Origin: Roseomonas fluvialis
GTDB taxonomy: Bacteria > Pseudomonadota > Alphaproteobacteria > Acetobacterales > Acetobacteraceae
Reading direction: 5' to 3'
Length of the DNA stretch: 64,000 nt
Assembly (NCBI RefSeq): GCF_022846615.1
Contig: NZ_AP025637.1
Coordinates: 124,001-188,000 of the forward strand
The notes beneath the pieces are model-generated. The model searched no databases. It was not told the origin of the DNA and was given only the letters and a program-made list of their open reading frames with translations. This document shows positions 44,528 to 51,448 of this stretch, one piece after another; positions within the stretch are counted from its first letter, which is position 1; each line of letters begins with the position of its first letter. Position numbers and translations under genes: made by a program.

Positions 44528-44557
44528 GTGGCACACGTCGTGGCACAACTGAACAGG
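44528..44557. repeat. Left copy of GTGGCACA-type repeat (candidate integrase arm site)
   Basis: Two GTGGCACA units spaced 12 bp apart followed by GAACAGG, repeated with few changes at 57781-57811. It lies just inside attL. Paired short repeats like this near both att sites fit arm-type integrase binding. Confidence 0.6.
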
Positions 44558-44588
44558 GAGCGGTGGGGCTGCGACCGGCCGGGAAGCC

Positions 44589-44948
44589 ATGCTCAAACCT
44601 GACGGCCTACACCGAATCGTGACGGCCTCCCCAAAGCAGGCGGCGGGAGGAAGCGACACTGTCGAGGTGGCTGCGTTGTGGCGTGCCATCGAAACGATAG
44701 CTGGAATTGGCGGCGGGTTCGGCGGCGTCACGACGATCCGGGTCTGGGCGGCCCTCCTTCTCAATCGAGAACGGTCCACAGGTGTGGTGCGCATGGATCG
44801 TGCCGATGTCGCGCGACTGGTAGGGATAAGTCCCGGGCGCATGAGCCGCATCCTGACGGCCTTGGCGGCGGCGAAGATGATCGAGCGTCGACGCGAGCAT
44901 ATCTCCGGCAAGAGGGGACCGGGACGGCTCGTGATAGTCATCCTGTAG
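44589..44948 (+). CDS. Winged-helix DNA-binding protein of the element
   Basis: A 119-residue protein. The C-terminal half reads as a winged helix: RVWAALLLNRERSTGVVRMDRADVARLVGISPGRMSRILTALAAAKMIERRRE, with a recognition helix around PGRMSRILTAL. Such small wHTH proteins often accompany plasmid replication modules; here it sits 400 bp before a rolling-circle-type Rep. It may control rep or assist replication. I do not recognise the exact family. GGGAAG lies shortly before the ATG. Confidence 0.65.
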   Translation: MLKPDGLHRIVTASPKQAAGGSDTVEVAALWRAIETIAGIGGGFGGVTTIRVWAALLLNRERSTGVVRMDRADVARLVGISPGRMSRILTALAAAKMIERRREHISGKRGPGRLVIVIL

Positions 44949-44964
44949 GCCGCCGAACTGATTG

Positions 44965-44983
44965 AGTGTCCCATTCGGACACT
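44965..44983. promoter_or_regulatory. Perfect 7-bp dyad (AGTGTCC/GGACACT)
   Basis: AGTGTCC, CATTC, GGACACT, between the winged-helix gene and the next small gene, followed by TTTAATG. It could be an operator for the winged-helix protein or a weak terminator; the short T-run (TTT) is not decisive. Confidence 0.45.
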
Positions 44984-45014
44984 TTAATGAAAAGCCCGGC
45001 CGGTAAATACGGCC

Positions 45015-45284
45015 ATGAAAGACAACCCACCCCCTATCGTTCTCGATTTTCCCGGGATGACCCCGGCTGCCCTTGGCCCCGACCTGTTCACGCGGGTGCT
45101 GTACTGCACGCGACGGGCCGCCGAGATTTACGCCCCCGGCGCGCACCACCTTTGCGCGACATACGATCCGAAGACGCACGAGAAGACGGGCTATCGCCTG
45201 ATCGTCCCGGATCAGAAGACAGCGCTTCGCGTTCGTCGATGCCACACGCTCGCGCGGGACTGCCGCCGGATGCCATGGCGTTGA
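45015..45284 (+). CDS. Hypothetical 89-aa protein
   Basis: A small protein with a Pro-rich start (MKDNPPPIVLDFPGMTP) and a basic C-terminus (RVRRCHTLARDCRRMPWR). It has no signal peptide or membrane segment. It is in the same direction as the genes on both sides, 66 bp after the winged-helix gene and 67 bp before rep, so it is probably part of the replication module. No family recognised. Confidence 0.5.
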   Translation: MKDNPPPIVLDFPGMTPAALGPDLFTRVLYCTRRAAEIYAPGAHHLCATYDPKTHEKTGYRLIVPDQKTALRVRRCHTLARDCRRMPWR

Positions 45285-45351
45285 CGATGGGCGGCGGCGC
45301 ATCGCCCTGGTCGCGGCGTCACACGGGCTCGACCCTCGGGCTCGTCTTGCC

Positions 45352-46257
45352 ATGAAGTTCCGAAGCACTGCCTCCATAGCCTCGGCGATTGAAGCGGAGA
45401 CGGACGACCTCGTGGCCGCGCTCCGGGACTTCGGTGATGACGATTTGGCGGGGCGGCTGTGGCGCTGCCAGCAGGCCCGCAAGGAGAAGGTGACCGCACA
45501 GCGAACTGGCGTCCGGACTGGCTGGCCTACGATGTGCCGGTCGGTTGCTTGCCCCTCGTGCCGTCGATGGCTTGGACGCGGATGGCGTGAACGCGCCAGC
45601 AGTCACTTCGCAGCGGCGAGCGGTCCTGCATGCAGCCACGTCACGATCATGCTGGCATGCACAGGCGACCTCGACGCAATCCGAGGTGTGGTGCGCGACC
45701 TTCGAGTTGACCTTCGCAACCTCCGTGATCGCAGTGCTTCACGGTCTCGACGTTGGGCGACCGTCGCAGCATATGGTCTTGTCGAGGTGGATGCCCATCT
45801 ACGTGACGACGTGATGTTCCTGCCGCCGAGGCGCCGGGCCGTCGTCCAAGAGCTTCCCTACCTTGGTCGTGGTCCCGTGGCGTGGGTGCCCCATGCTCAC
45901 CTGTGTTTTCACCATCCACGGCTCGACCGAGCGGCGCTTCGAGAGGCGCTGAGCACCCAGTGGCCCGGAGCCCCGGGACGCGTGGATGTGCGGCCGTTCG
46001 ACAACGGAGACGCGGACTTCAACGCAGGGAACATTGCCGCCTACGCGGCGAAGATGCGCATGACGACGACCATGCTGAATGGCGTCGAGGAGGAATGGCC
46101 GGTGACGTGGCGCGCAGCCTATTGGTCATGGCTTTGCGGTCAGCGAGCGGGCCTCGCTCCGCTTCGACTTCGATTGGGTCCGATGGGGACCCGGACGAAG
46201 CCTTTGACGTTGCGGGTTGAACCGCCTATTGAACCTATGCCTATTCTGATCACTTGA
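45352..46257 (+). CDS. Rolling-circle (HUH, Rep_1-type) replication initiator-like protein
   Basis: A 301-residue protein with the motif set of rolling-circle Rep proteins. It has an N-terminal Cys cluster (CRSVACPSC, 62-70) as in Rep_1 proteins, a motif 1-like strand (HVTIMLACTG, about 96), motif 2 PHAHLCFHH with HUH at 181-183, and motif 3 NIAAYAAK with the candidate nicking Tyr231 and Lys234. Such enzymes nick a double-strand origin and link covalently to DNA through Tyr. Here it would let the excised element replicate or transfer as a circle. An AT-rich segment directly follows. The family assignment is from these motifs only. Confidence 0.68.
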   Translation: MKFRSTASIASAIEAETDDLVAALRDFGDDDLAGRLWRCQQARKEKVTAQRTGVRTGWPTMCRSVACPSCRRWLGRGWRERASSHFAAASGPACSHVTIMLACTGDLDAIRGVVRDLRVDLRNLRDRSASRSRRWATVAAYGLVEVDAHLRDDVMFLPPRRRAVVQELPYLGRGPVAWVPHAHLCFHHPRLDRAALREALSTQWPGAPGRVDVRPFDNGDADFNAGNIAAYAAKMRMTTTMLNGVEEEWPVTWRAAYWSWLCGQRAGLAPLRLRLGPMGTRTKPLTLRVEPPIEPMPILIT

Positions 46258-46739
46258 TCCGAATAATGATCTATCCTGTAGTGAATAAACTGGGGGGATA
46301 GCCGAATCGGGGATCACCGACAAAGCGCAATGGCCACCGCCCTCAGATTCTATTCCGCTCATTTGATGTCATAAACTTCACGTTGTACGCGCCCAATCCA
46401 CATCTGCTGGGGAGTAGCCAGCGCAGCAAACCGAGATCATCCAGATCGCAGATTTCGAACCATCCGGGCATGGCGCAGGCTTCACTCATAATAAAATGGG
46501 CAATCCAATACAAATTGACCCAACCTCAGGCAAACTGATCTTCACTAATTACTCCTAATTAGAAGAAGTCTGGCTACCACGAAATAGTCGGTTAGTACCC
46601 GATCCACCCATACAAAAAAGATCTTGACTTCATAGGAAGCGCTTTCTTAAGGATGGCGTGCTCGGTGTCCAACCCGAGCTACTGTCACTTTTGATCATCA
46701 ACACACATTGCGGGTGAGAACCCCATAAGGAGCCGTGCT
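46258..46739. other. AT-rich non-coding segment after rep (candidate origin)
   Basis: About 480 bp without a convincing gene and visibly far richer in A and T than anything else in the window. Features: a hairpin CTATCC (46271) / GGATAG (46296) right after rep, a CTAATTAG palindrome near 46552, long A/T stretches, and a promoter-like pair at its end. Its place directly behind a Rep gene fits a double- or single-strand origin. No known nick-site sequence was identified. Confidence 0.55.
46624..46652 (+). promoter_or_regulatory. Sigma-70-like promoter ahead of the 88-aa gene
   Basis: TTGACT (46624-46629) and TTAAGG (46647-46652) with a 17-bp spacer, about 90 bp upstream of the gene starting at 46740. 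The -35 is good, the -10 poor. Confidence 0.4.
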
Positions 46740-47006
46740 TTGTCATCTTCTGCGAAATCACCAACTGACGCGAAAGCTGCCGTTACGCCCACGAACGGCA
46801 ATGATTCGCCTCGCTTTTCCCCTCTGAGGCTCTCGGATGCCATGATCGAGAATCTTCACCTTTGGCGTCCGGATATCTATTGGGGTGTGTGTGAGGACTT
46901 CCTGGTGGCCGCCGCTGCCGCAGCCACCTGTGACGAGGAGCGGCAGGAACTTCTTGCTGAGGCCGCAGAGGCCAAGCGCCTGTCGCAGGAGCGGCCGCGT
47001 CGATGA
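46740..47006 (+). CDS. Hypothetical 88-aa protein
   Basis: A small soluble protein that starts with TTG, seven bases after a good AAGGAG. The N-terminal 30 residues are Ser/Thr/Pro/Ala-rich and probably unstructured; the rest is helical (IENLHLWRPDIYWGVCEDFLVAAAAAATCDEERQELLAEAAEAKRL). A promoter-like pair lies 90 bp upstream. Not recognised; one could imagine a copy-control or accessory role because it faces away from rep across the AT-rich segment. Confidence 0.55.
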   Translation: MSSSAKSPTDAKAAVTPTNGNDSPRFSPLRLSDAMIENLHLWRPDIYWGVCEDFLVAAAAAATCDEERQELLAEAAEAKRLSQERPRR

Positions 47007-47422
47007 TTTAGCCCGGCGTCAGCGAGATGCCGGATGGGGTCTGGTCAGCCCGAGCGTGACAACGCCCAGCGGGTGTGGGGGCAGCCCCCGCCCGCCGGCG
47101 CGCACTGACTGCCCCGTCAGCGCATCATTCGCGCCCCGCCATACGCGCGGTGACAATGGCAGCCGTGAGCAGGCCGAGATCTTCACTGGCGCCGTCATGT
47201 CATTGCGGCTTCTACGAATATGCAGCGCCTGACGCATCGACATGAGCGGCTCTCGGTACAAGGATTCGGACCGACAGGCTTGTGCCTGAGGGCCTGGGCA
47301 GTCGCGAATCATGGACGAGCCGATGTGGCATAAAATCGAGATCGAGCGCACGGCGCGGTTCGACGGGGCTCAGGCAAGTTGGCCCCAGGTGTTTCCGGTC
47401 GTTGGCCATGACCGCCTCAGAT
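47007..47422. other. Gap of about 416 bp with no convincing gene
   Basis: Contains a perfect short hairpin around GGGGGCAGCCCCC near 47076-47088. A 44-codon stretch from 47311 (starting MDEPMWHKIEIERTARFD) reads protein-like before running into sequence antisense to the next gene. It may be a gene remnant. No complete gene is supported. Confidence 0.4.
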
Positions 47423-48463
47423 TCAGGCGGCCAACCACTCCAGATCAGTCTCGACATCGTCGTCGGCTCGCTTCGAATTCCGGGCGGCCAGTGAGTGGAG
47501 ATGCCAGAGGGCGTCAGCCGGATCGAGGCGAAGCACCGTCACACCCGAGGCGAGCAGATCGGACCGCAGCTTCTCGACAACCTCGGGCGACACCGGCGCG
47601 TTCTTCGGGCCTGCGACGTCCTCGATCACAAACAGAGCGCCCGGGATCAGCGGCCGAAGAGCGAGAAGAACCGGCGGATCGTCGGCGAACAAGAACACGG
47701 CGCTGCCGTCAGCGAGACGAAACCAGTGACGCGCCGCGTAGTGCCCGGCATCCGCAACGCAGTTCTCGAAGCTGATGCCGATCCGGCGGAGGCCCCCCAA
47801 ACTCGGAACGACACGGAACGGCGCAGGCGGCTCGAAGCCCGGGTCAGGTGCGGTGAGAGCATCGAGGGCCTGCTGCATCCGCCGGAAGGCAGCACGCGGC
47901 CCGGCATTCGGCGCCAGCCTCCAATCTACGGCGTCCGTCGCCGCGTGGGCGCGCAGCAGCGTCACCAGCGTGTCCAGATGGTCGATGGTGAAGGCGCTCG
48001 ACGGAAAATGCGCGGAGAGCGGGGCGACGAGGGGGTCCGCCGCCAGCACCGAATCCACATGGTCAAGGCGATCTTCGTTCAGTAGTCCCGCTTCCAGCAG
48101 CGACGGCCCGAGGGGACCCGTCACCGCCGCGCCAAGACGGCGGTAGTACCGGCTTCCACGCACCTGATCGCCTGCGCGATTCAGCGCACGATAGAGCCGG
48201 GGTGGCGCGTCGGGCAACGCAGCCAACAACAGTTCTCGTGGGTCGGTGTTCTCGATCCGGCGGCCGACGTCCTGGTCCGGCCCATCAGCGCCGGGCGCAA
48301 GATGGAGGTAAGCGCCGATAGAATGGACAGCGGTGCGCGGAGCAACCAACAGTCTCATGACCAGCGTAGGGCAGGCGCGCCCGAGCCGGGCAACACGCCC
48401 GGCGAGAGGCCCAAATACGCGAAGGAGAGGGGCGCGTTCCTGGCGCCAATCGGGAACTTCCAC
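47423..48463 (-). CDS. Hypothetical 346-aa protein of the element
   Basis: A soluble protein with no membrane segment or signal peptide. The first 200 residues are helical and Ala/Arg/Leu-rich; from about 215 there is a more regular alpha/beta part (PFRVVPSLGGLRRIGISFENCVADAGHYAARHWFRLADGSAVFLFADDPPVLLALRP). The middle Cys/His pair (FENCVADAGHYAARH) could be a site. I do not recognise a family. GTG at 48463 lies eight bases from a -10-like box, so the message may be leaderless. It is on the opposite strand from the replication module. Confidence 0.65.
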   Translation of the reverse strand: MEVPDWRQERAPLLRVFGPLAGRVARLGRACPTLVMRLLVAPRTAVHSIGAYLHLAPGADGPDQDVGRRIENTDPRELLLAALPDAPPRLYRALNRAGDQVRGSRYYRRLGAAVTGPLGPSLLEAGLLNEDRLDHVDSVLAADPLVAPLSAHFPSSAFTIDHLDTLVTLLRAHAATDAVDWRLAPNAGPRAAFRRMQQALDALTAPDPGFEPPAPFRVVPSLGGLRRIGISFENCVADAGHYAARHWFRLADGSAVFLFADDPPVLLALRPLIPGALFVIEDVAGPKNAPVSPEVVEKLRSDLLASGVTVLRLDPADALWHLHSLAARNSKRADDDVETDLEWLAA

Positions 48464-48471
48464 TGTGTGAC

Positions 48472-48500
48472 AGTGTAGTCGATGAACGTGATTCTGTCAT
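48472..48500 (-). promoter_or_regulatory. Promoter giving a possibly leaderless mRNA
   Basis: On the minus strand ATGACA (48500-48495) and TACACT (48477-48472) are 17 bp apart, and the GTG start of the 346-aa gene follows eight bases after the -10. No ribosome-binding site is present, consistent with a leaderless transcript. Confidence 0.5.
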
Positions 48501-48545
48501 CTTCATCTTTGGCTACTGGCCATCGACAAAAACGGTCGCCGGATC

Positions 48546-48809
48546 ATGGTGGGCCGGTCAGCTTATTCCCGTGCGCGCGATCATTATTCTGAGGCCGCAT
48601 TCAGCGGTCGTGCGACATCAGTACTCGACGCCGTGCTCGGTGAGCAGGTCCGCTGGACTGCCATCGGGGCGGCGTTCGAAGCCAGGAACCCGGGGAGATC
48701 GGCGGGGGCATGAGGAAGTCGCTGGCGCAGAACGCCGCATCATCCGTATCCCGGCCTCGATCCGTCGCGCCTCTACATGGCCGAGGCCGTGCGACTGGTT
48801 GCACCGTAG
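48546..48809 (+). pseudogene. Broken small gene with an in-frame stop
   Basis: From ATG at 48546 the frame reads 55 protein-like residues (ARDHYSEAAFSGRATSVLDA, LGEQVRWTAIGAAFEARN), stops at TGA 48711, then continues in the same frame with another protein-like stretch (PYPGLDPSRLYMAEAVRLVA) to TAG at 48807. Two plausible pieces in one frame suggest a gene broken by one point mutation. The family is not recognised and there is no good ribosome-binding site. Confidence 0.4.
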
Positions 48810-48817
48810 CCCGGCTG

Positions 48818-49534
48818 TCAGAACAGACTGGGCGGTGGCGCCGGTGGCGGAGCATCACCCTTGCCGCCACGGCGGCGAAGGGCATCCCAGTCGATGTCCA
48901 TCTTCTTGATCGCGTCGTAGGCTTCCACCACGCGCTGGATGCCGTCGGTGACCATGCCTTCATCAACGGTGGGAAGGTCCGCCAGCCGTAGCGTGCGCGG
49001 GTTGCGCGGCTCACCATCCGGACCGGCGAGGTCGAGGACTTCTACATCGGCTCCCGCGAAGTCGCCCCGCAGTAGGGCGAGTCGCAGCAGCGCACCGAAC
49101 ATTCCGAGTTGCGTATCCGTCAGCGCGTATGAGCGGCGCGGCTGAAGCCAGAACACCGCCACCTTCCCGCCTTCGACAAAGTAGAAGTCCGCCGCGACCC
49201 GCAGGTCCAGGTCACGCCGAACGCGGAGTCGCCCATCGTCCATCCCATGGCACTGCACGATGCGGCCGGCCCCGGCCGCGTGGACCAGTTGGACGACCTC
49301 CCAGTTCGAAGCACGGCCCGCACCCGGCATCCGCGCGGCGTCACACGCGGCCTTCAGGGCGCTCAAAGGTGCGTCCCGCGTGAAGGCGAACGACGATAGC
49401 GCGCGTGCCCTCTGATAACTCCACACTGTGGGCTTTCGCTTCAGGTGTTCCAGAAGCGCGAACTCCGTCTCCTCCTGCGTCGGCCGGATGAGACGGACAA
49501 GGTCGTGGGAGGGAGGGAGGGGGGGAATCGGCAT
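48818..49534 (-). CDS. Unknown protein next to a Panacea antitoxin (candidate toxin)
   Basis: A 238-residue soluble protein. The N-terminal part is helical (PTQEETEFALLEHLKRKPTVWSYQRARALSSF). A central beta-rich part has DDGRLRVRRDLDLRVAADFYFVEGGKVAVFWLQPRRSY, and the C-terminus is Pro/Gly-rich. ATG at 49534 is chosen; the reading frame extends upstream without homology signs. It follows the Panacea-domain gene by 44 bp on the same strand. Panacea proteins are antitoxins for many unrelated toxins, so this gene is the natural toxin candidate, but it matches no toxin fold I recognise. Confidence 0.6.
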   Translation of the reverse strand: MPIPPLPPSHDLVRLIRPTQEETEFALLEHLKRKPTVWSYQRARALSSFAFTRDAPLSALKAACDAARMPGAGRASNWEVVQLVHAAGAGRIVQCHGMDDGRLRVRRDLDLRVAADFYFVEGGKVAVFWLQPRRSYALTDTQLGMFGALLRLALLRGDFAGADVEVLDLAGPDGEPRNPRTLRLADLPTVDEGMVTDGIQRVVEAYDAIKKMDIDWDALRRRGGKGDAPPPAPPPSLF

Positions 49535-49578
49535 CGCTGGCCATGTTAGCCGACGCGACCCCGGAATCGAACCCGGTT

Positions 49579-50094
49579 CTACCCGGCGAAGCCTCGGGCG
49601 CCCTGTGTGCTGCCGGCGCGCAGAAAGTCGGCGCGAATCGCGTCGTGGCCGATGCGCATGCCCAGGGTCACCCGCCCGTTGCCGGCATTCCAGACACGGT
49701 CCCATGGACCGCCGGGCCGGTGGGTGAGATCGGACAGGGTCAGGGCGTTCATCCGGCCATACGCGCGCACCACGTCCCGGATCAGGGCGGCATCATCTTG
49801 GGCGACGCTGGCGTGGGCGGTGGTCCGTTGCTGCGTCACCGGGTTGAACACCACCGCGCGCGCCCGCACAGGCTGCCGGCCCGCGTCCTTGAAGGCCGCA
49901 TAGACGGTCGGCAGCACCGGCCCATATCCCCAGGCTTCGAACTCTTCCGCGATCAACGGCGCACCGGTCTGGGCGAGGTGCCAGCCGTGGGCGAAGTAGG
50001 CGATCTTGTGAACGGCCATGTGGGTCAGCGGCAGACCCAGGGCGTCCGCGACGTCCAACAGATGGTTCGCCAATGCGCGGGGTTCGTAGGGCAT
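49579..50094 (-). CDS. Panacea-domain (DUF4065, SocA-like) protein, putative antitoxin
   Basis: A 171-residue protein with the DUF4065 pattern: ALANHLLDVADALGLPLTHMAVHKIAYFAHGWHLAQTGAPLIAEEFEAWGYGPVLPTVYAAFKDAG is the core of the domain, then helices to the end. Panacea antitoxins neutralise diverse toxins, and SocA in Caulobacter delivers its toxin to ClpXP. It is upstream of the unknown 238-aa gene, the usual antitoxin-first order, and divergent from the nuclease gene (194 bp between). Confidence 0.82.
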   Translation of the reverse strand: MPYEPRALANHLLDVADALGLPLTHMAVHKIAYFAHGWHLAQTGAPLIAEEFEAWGYGPVLPTVYAAFKDAGRQPVRARAVVFNPVTQQRTTAHASVAQDDAALIRDVVRAYGRMNALTLSDLTHRPGGPWDRVWNAGNGRVTLGMRIGHDAIRADFLRAGSTQGARGFAG

Positions 50095-50288
50095 GGACGC
50101 GGCGGGGTTCCTTCGAGCGTCGGAACAGTAGGGCAGCAGGTCCTGTCCGTCTCATGCCATGTCCGTGCAGGTTCCATGCCCTTGGAAGGGCTGTGCAACC
50201 AGTTGCACCGGGCACCTGATCCGGCCACCCGGCTTCCATCGGCCCAGGCCTGCCTTCACACTTCGTCATCGTCCGGGATTCGCAGGCC

Positions 50289-51446
50289 ATGCAGCAACAG
50301 ATTGCGCTGAAGTTCCTCCAGCCGTCAGACCTGACACTCTTTGACCCTATCTGGCAGCGTGACGAAGCGTGGTTCAAGGCGGGCCAGAGCGACAAACTGG
50401 CGAAGCAGAAGGCGATGAACCTCAATGCCCGCGAGTTCCTGAACGTCCTTTACCCCGGCCTCCGGGTGGCGGCGGAGCAGGGTCGAACGAAGTTTCCCTT
50501 GGCCATGGCGATCTATGGTCCCGGCGGCGCCAGCATTCACGAAGTGACCCGGAAGGTCGTTCGTCAGGCGAAGAATTGGCGGCTGAACGGCGAGACGATC
50601 AAGGAACCGCAAGGCGAGACGGGCCGCTATGAACGCCTCGCCCCCGGCGATCTGGCGCTTCTCAAGTTCGGCGGCGAGTTGGAACCGCAAACGGTCGAGA
50701 TGGCGCTGGTGTCGGCTGCATCCGGCGAAGACGCGGTCATGCGCGAATTGATGCGCTCCATGGACGATACCGGGATGGTGCTAGTCACCCCGGCCCACCT
50801 CGCCGGCATCCTGCAACGGGTCGGCGTGCCCCGCGCGCATCCGCTTTGGCTGTTGGCCGAAGATGTCGAATTGGACGAAGCCCTGGAGCGCGCATTCGAA
50901 GGCGATCCGGAGCCGCTGGAGGCGGTCAAACGGCGGCGGCAGACCCGGAGCGCGGGCGCTTCCATGGAGCAATATCTCCGCGCCCGGCAGGCCGCAGAAC
51001 TCGCCGGCCGTGAAGGCGAGGAGATCGTGGCGGAATGGCTGGGCGACGAATGCGATGTCTTCGACTGGGTGTCCGACAAGGAACCCCTCAGCCCCTTCGA
51101 CATGCTTTCCGAAGGCGGGCCGATAGCGCCGGGGCTGACCTATTTGGACGTGAAGACCACGCGCGGTGGCTTCAATGCGCAATTCCATCTGCCGATGAGC
51201 GAGGCTGCGTTCGCCGCAGAATTGGACCGGCCCTTCAGGCTGGTCAGGGTCTTCGACCTTCAGAGCGGCGTGCCGAAGGTGCGCGTTTCAGAGCCGATCA
51301 ACGCCTTCGCCAAGGCCCTGCTTGCGTCTCACGATGGAGCGTTCGCGGCCGGCATCCGTGCGGACGGCTTCGTCATATCGCCGCTGACGCCTGATCTTGT
51401 CTGGGGCGAGCCGCTGACCCTCGGTCCGCCCGGCGGCGACGCCTAG
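50289..51446 (+). CDS. DUF3883-type nuclease, putative restriction enzyme
   Basis: A 385-residue protein. The C-terminal part (about 235-370) matches DUF3883: GREGEEIVAEWLGDE, then YLDVKTTRGGFNAQFHLPMSEAAF, a PD-(D/E)xK-like core with D-x-K in LDVKTT. The N-terminal part (LTLFDPIWQRDEAWFKAGQSDKLAKQKAMNLNAREFLNVLYPGL) may recognise DNA. It faces the cytosine methyltransferase tail to tail with a two-base gap, so the pair is best read as a type II-like restriction-modification set. No known restriction enzyme is identified, and the target site is unknown. Confidence 0.72.
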   Translation: MQQQIALKFLQPSDLTLFDPIWQRDEAWFKAGQSDKLAKQKAMNLNAREFLNVLYPGLRVAAEQGRTKFPLAMAIYGPGGASIHEVTRKVVRQAKNWRLNGETIKEPQGETGRYERLAPGDLALLKFGGELEPQTVEMALVSAASGEDAVMRELMRSMDDTGMVLVTPAHLAGILQRVGVPRAHPLWLLAEDVELDEALERAFEGDPEPLEAVKRRRQTRSAGASMEQYLRARQAAELAGREGEEIVAEWLGDECDVFDWVSDKEPLSPFDMLSEGGPIAPGLTYLDVKTTRGGFNAQFHLPMSEAAFAAELDRPFRLVRVFDLQSGVPKVRVSEPINAFAKALLASHDGAFAAGIRADGFVISPLTPDLVWGEPLTLGPPGGDA

Positions 51447-51448
51447 GA

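Noticed and set aside
47212..47457. Small minus-strand gene of 81 codons
   Set aside because: No ribosome-binding site, no recognisable pattern, and it overlaps a better protein-like stretch on the other strand; neither is strong enough to call.
48711..48713. Selenocysteine recoding of the in-frame TGA
   Set aside because: No hairpin of the required type follows directly and the flanking residues do not resemble a selenoprotein site.
49545..49580. tRNA T-arm-like sequence near the Panacea gene end
   Set aside because: Only a T-arm-like stretch is present; no acceptor, D or anticodon arm can be drawn.
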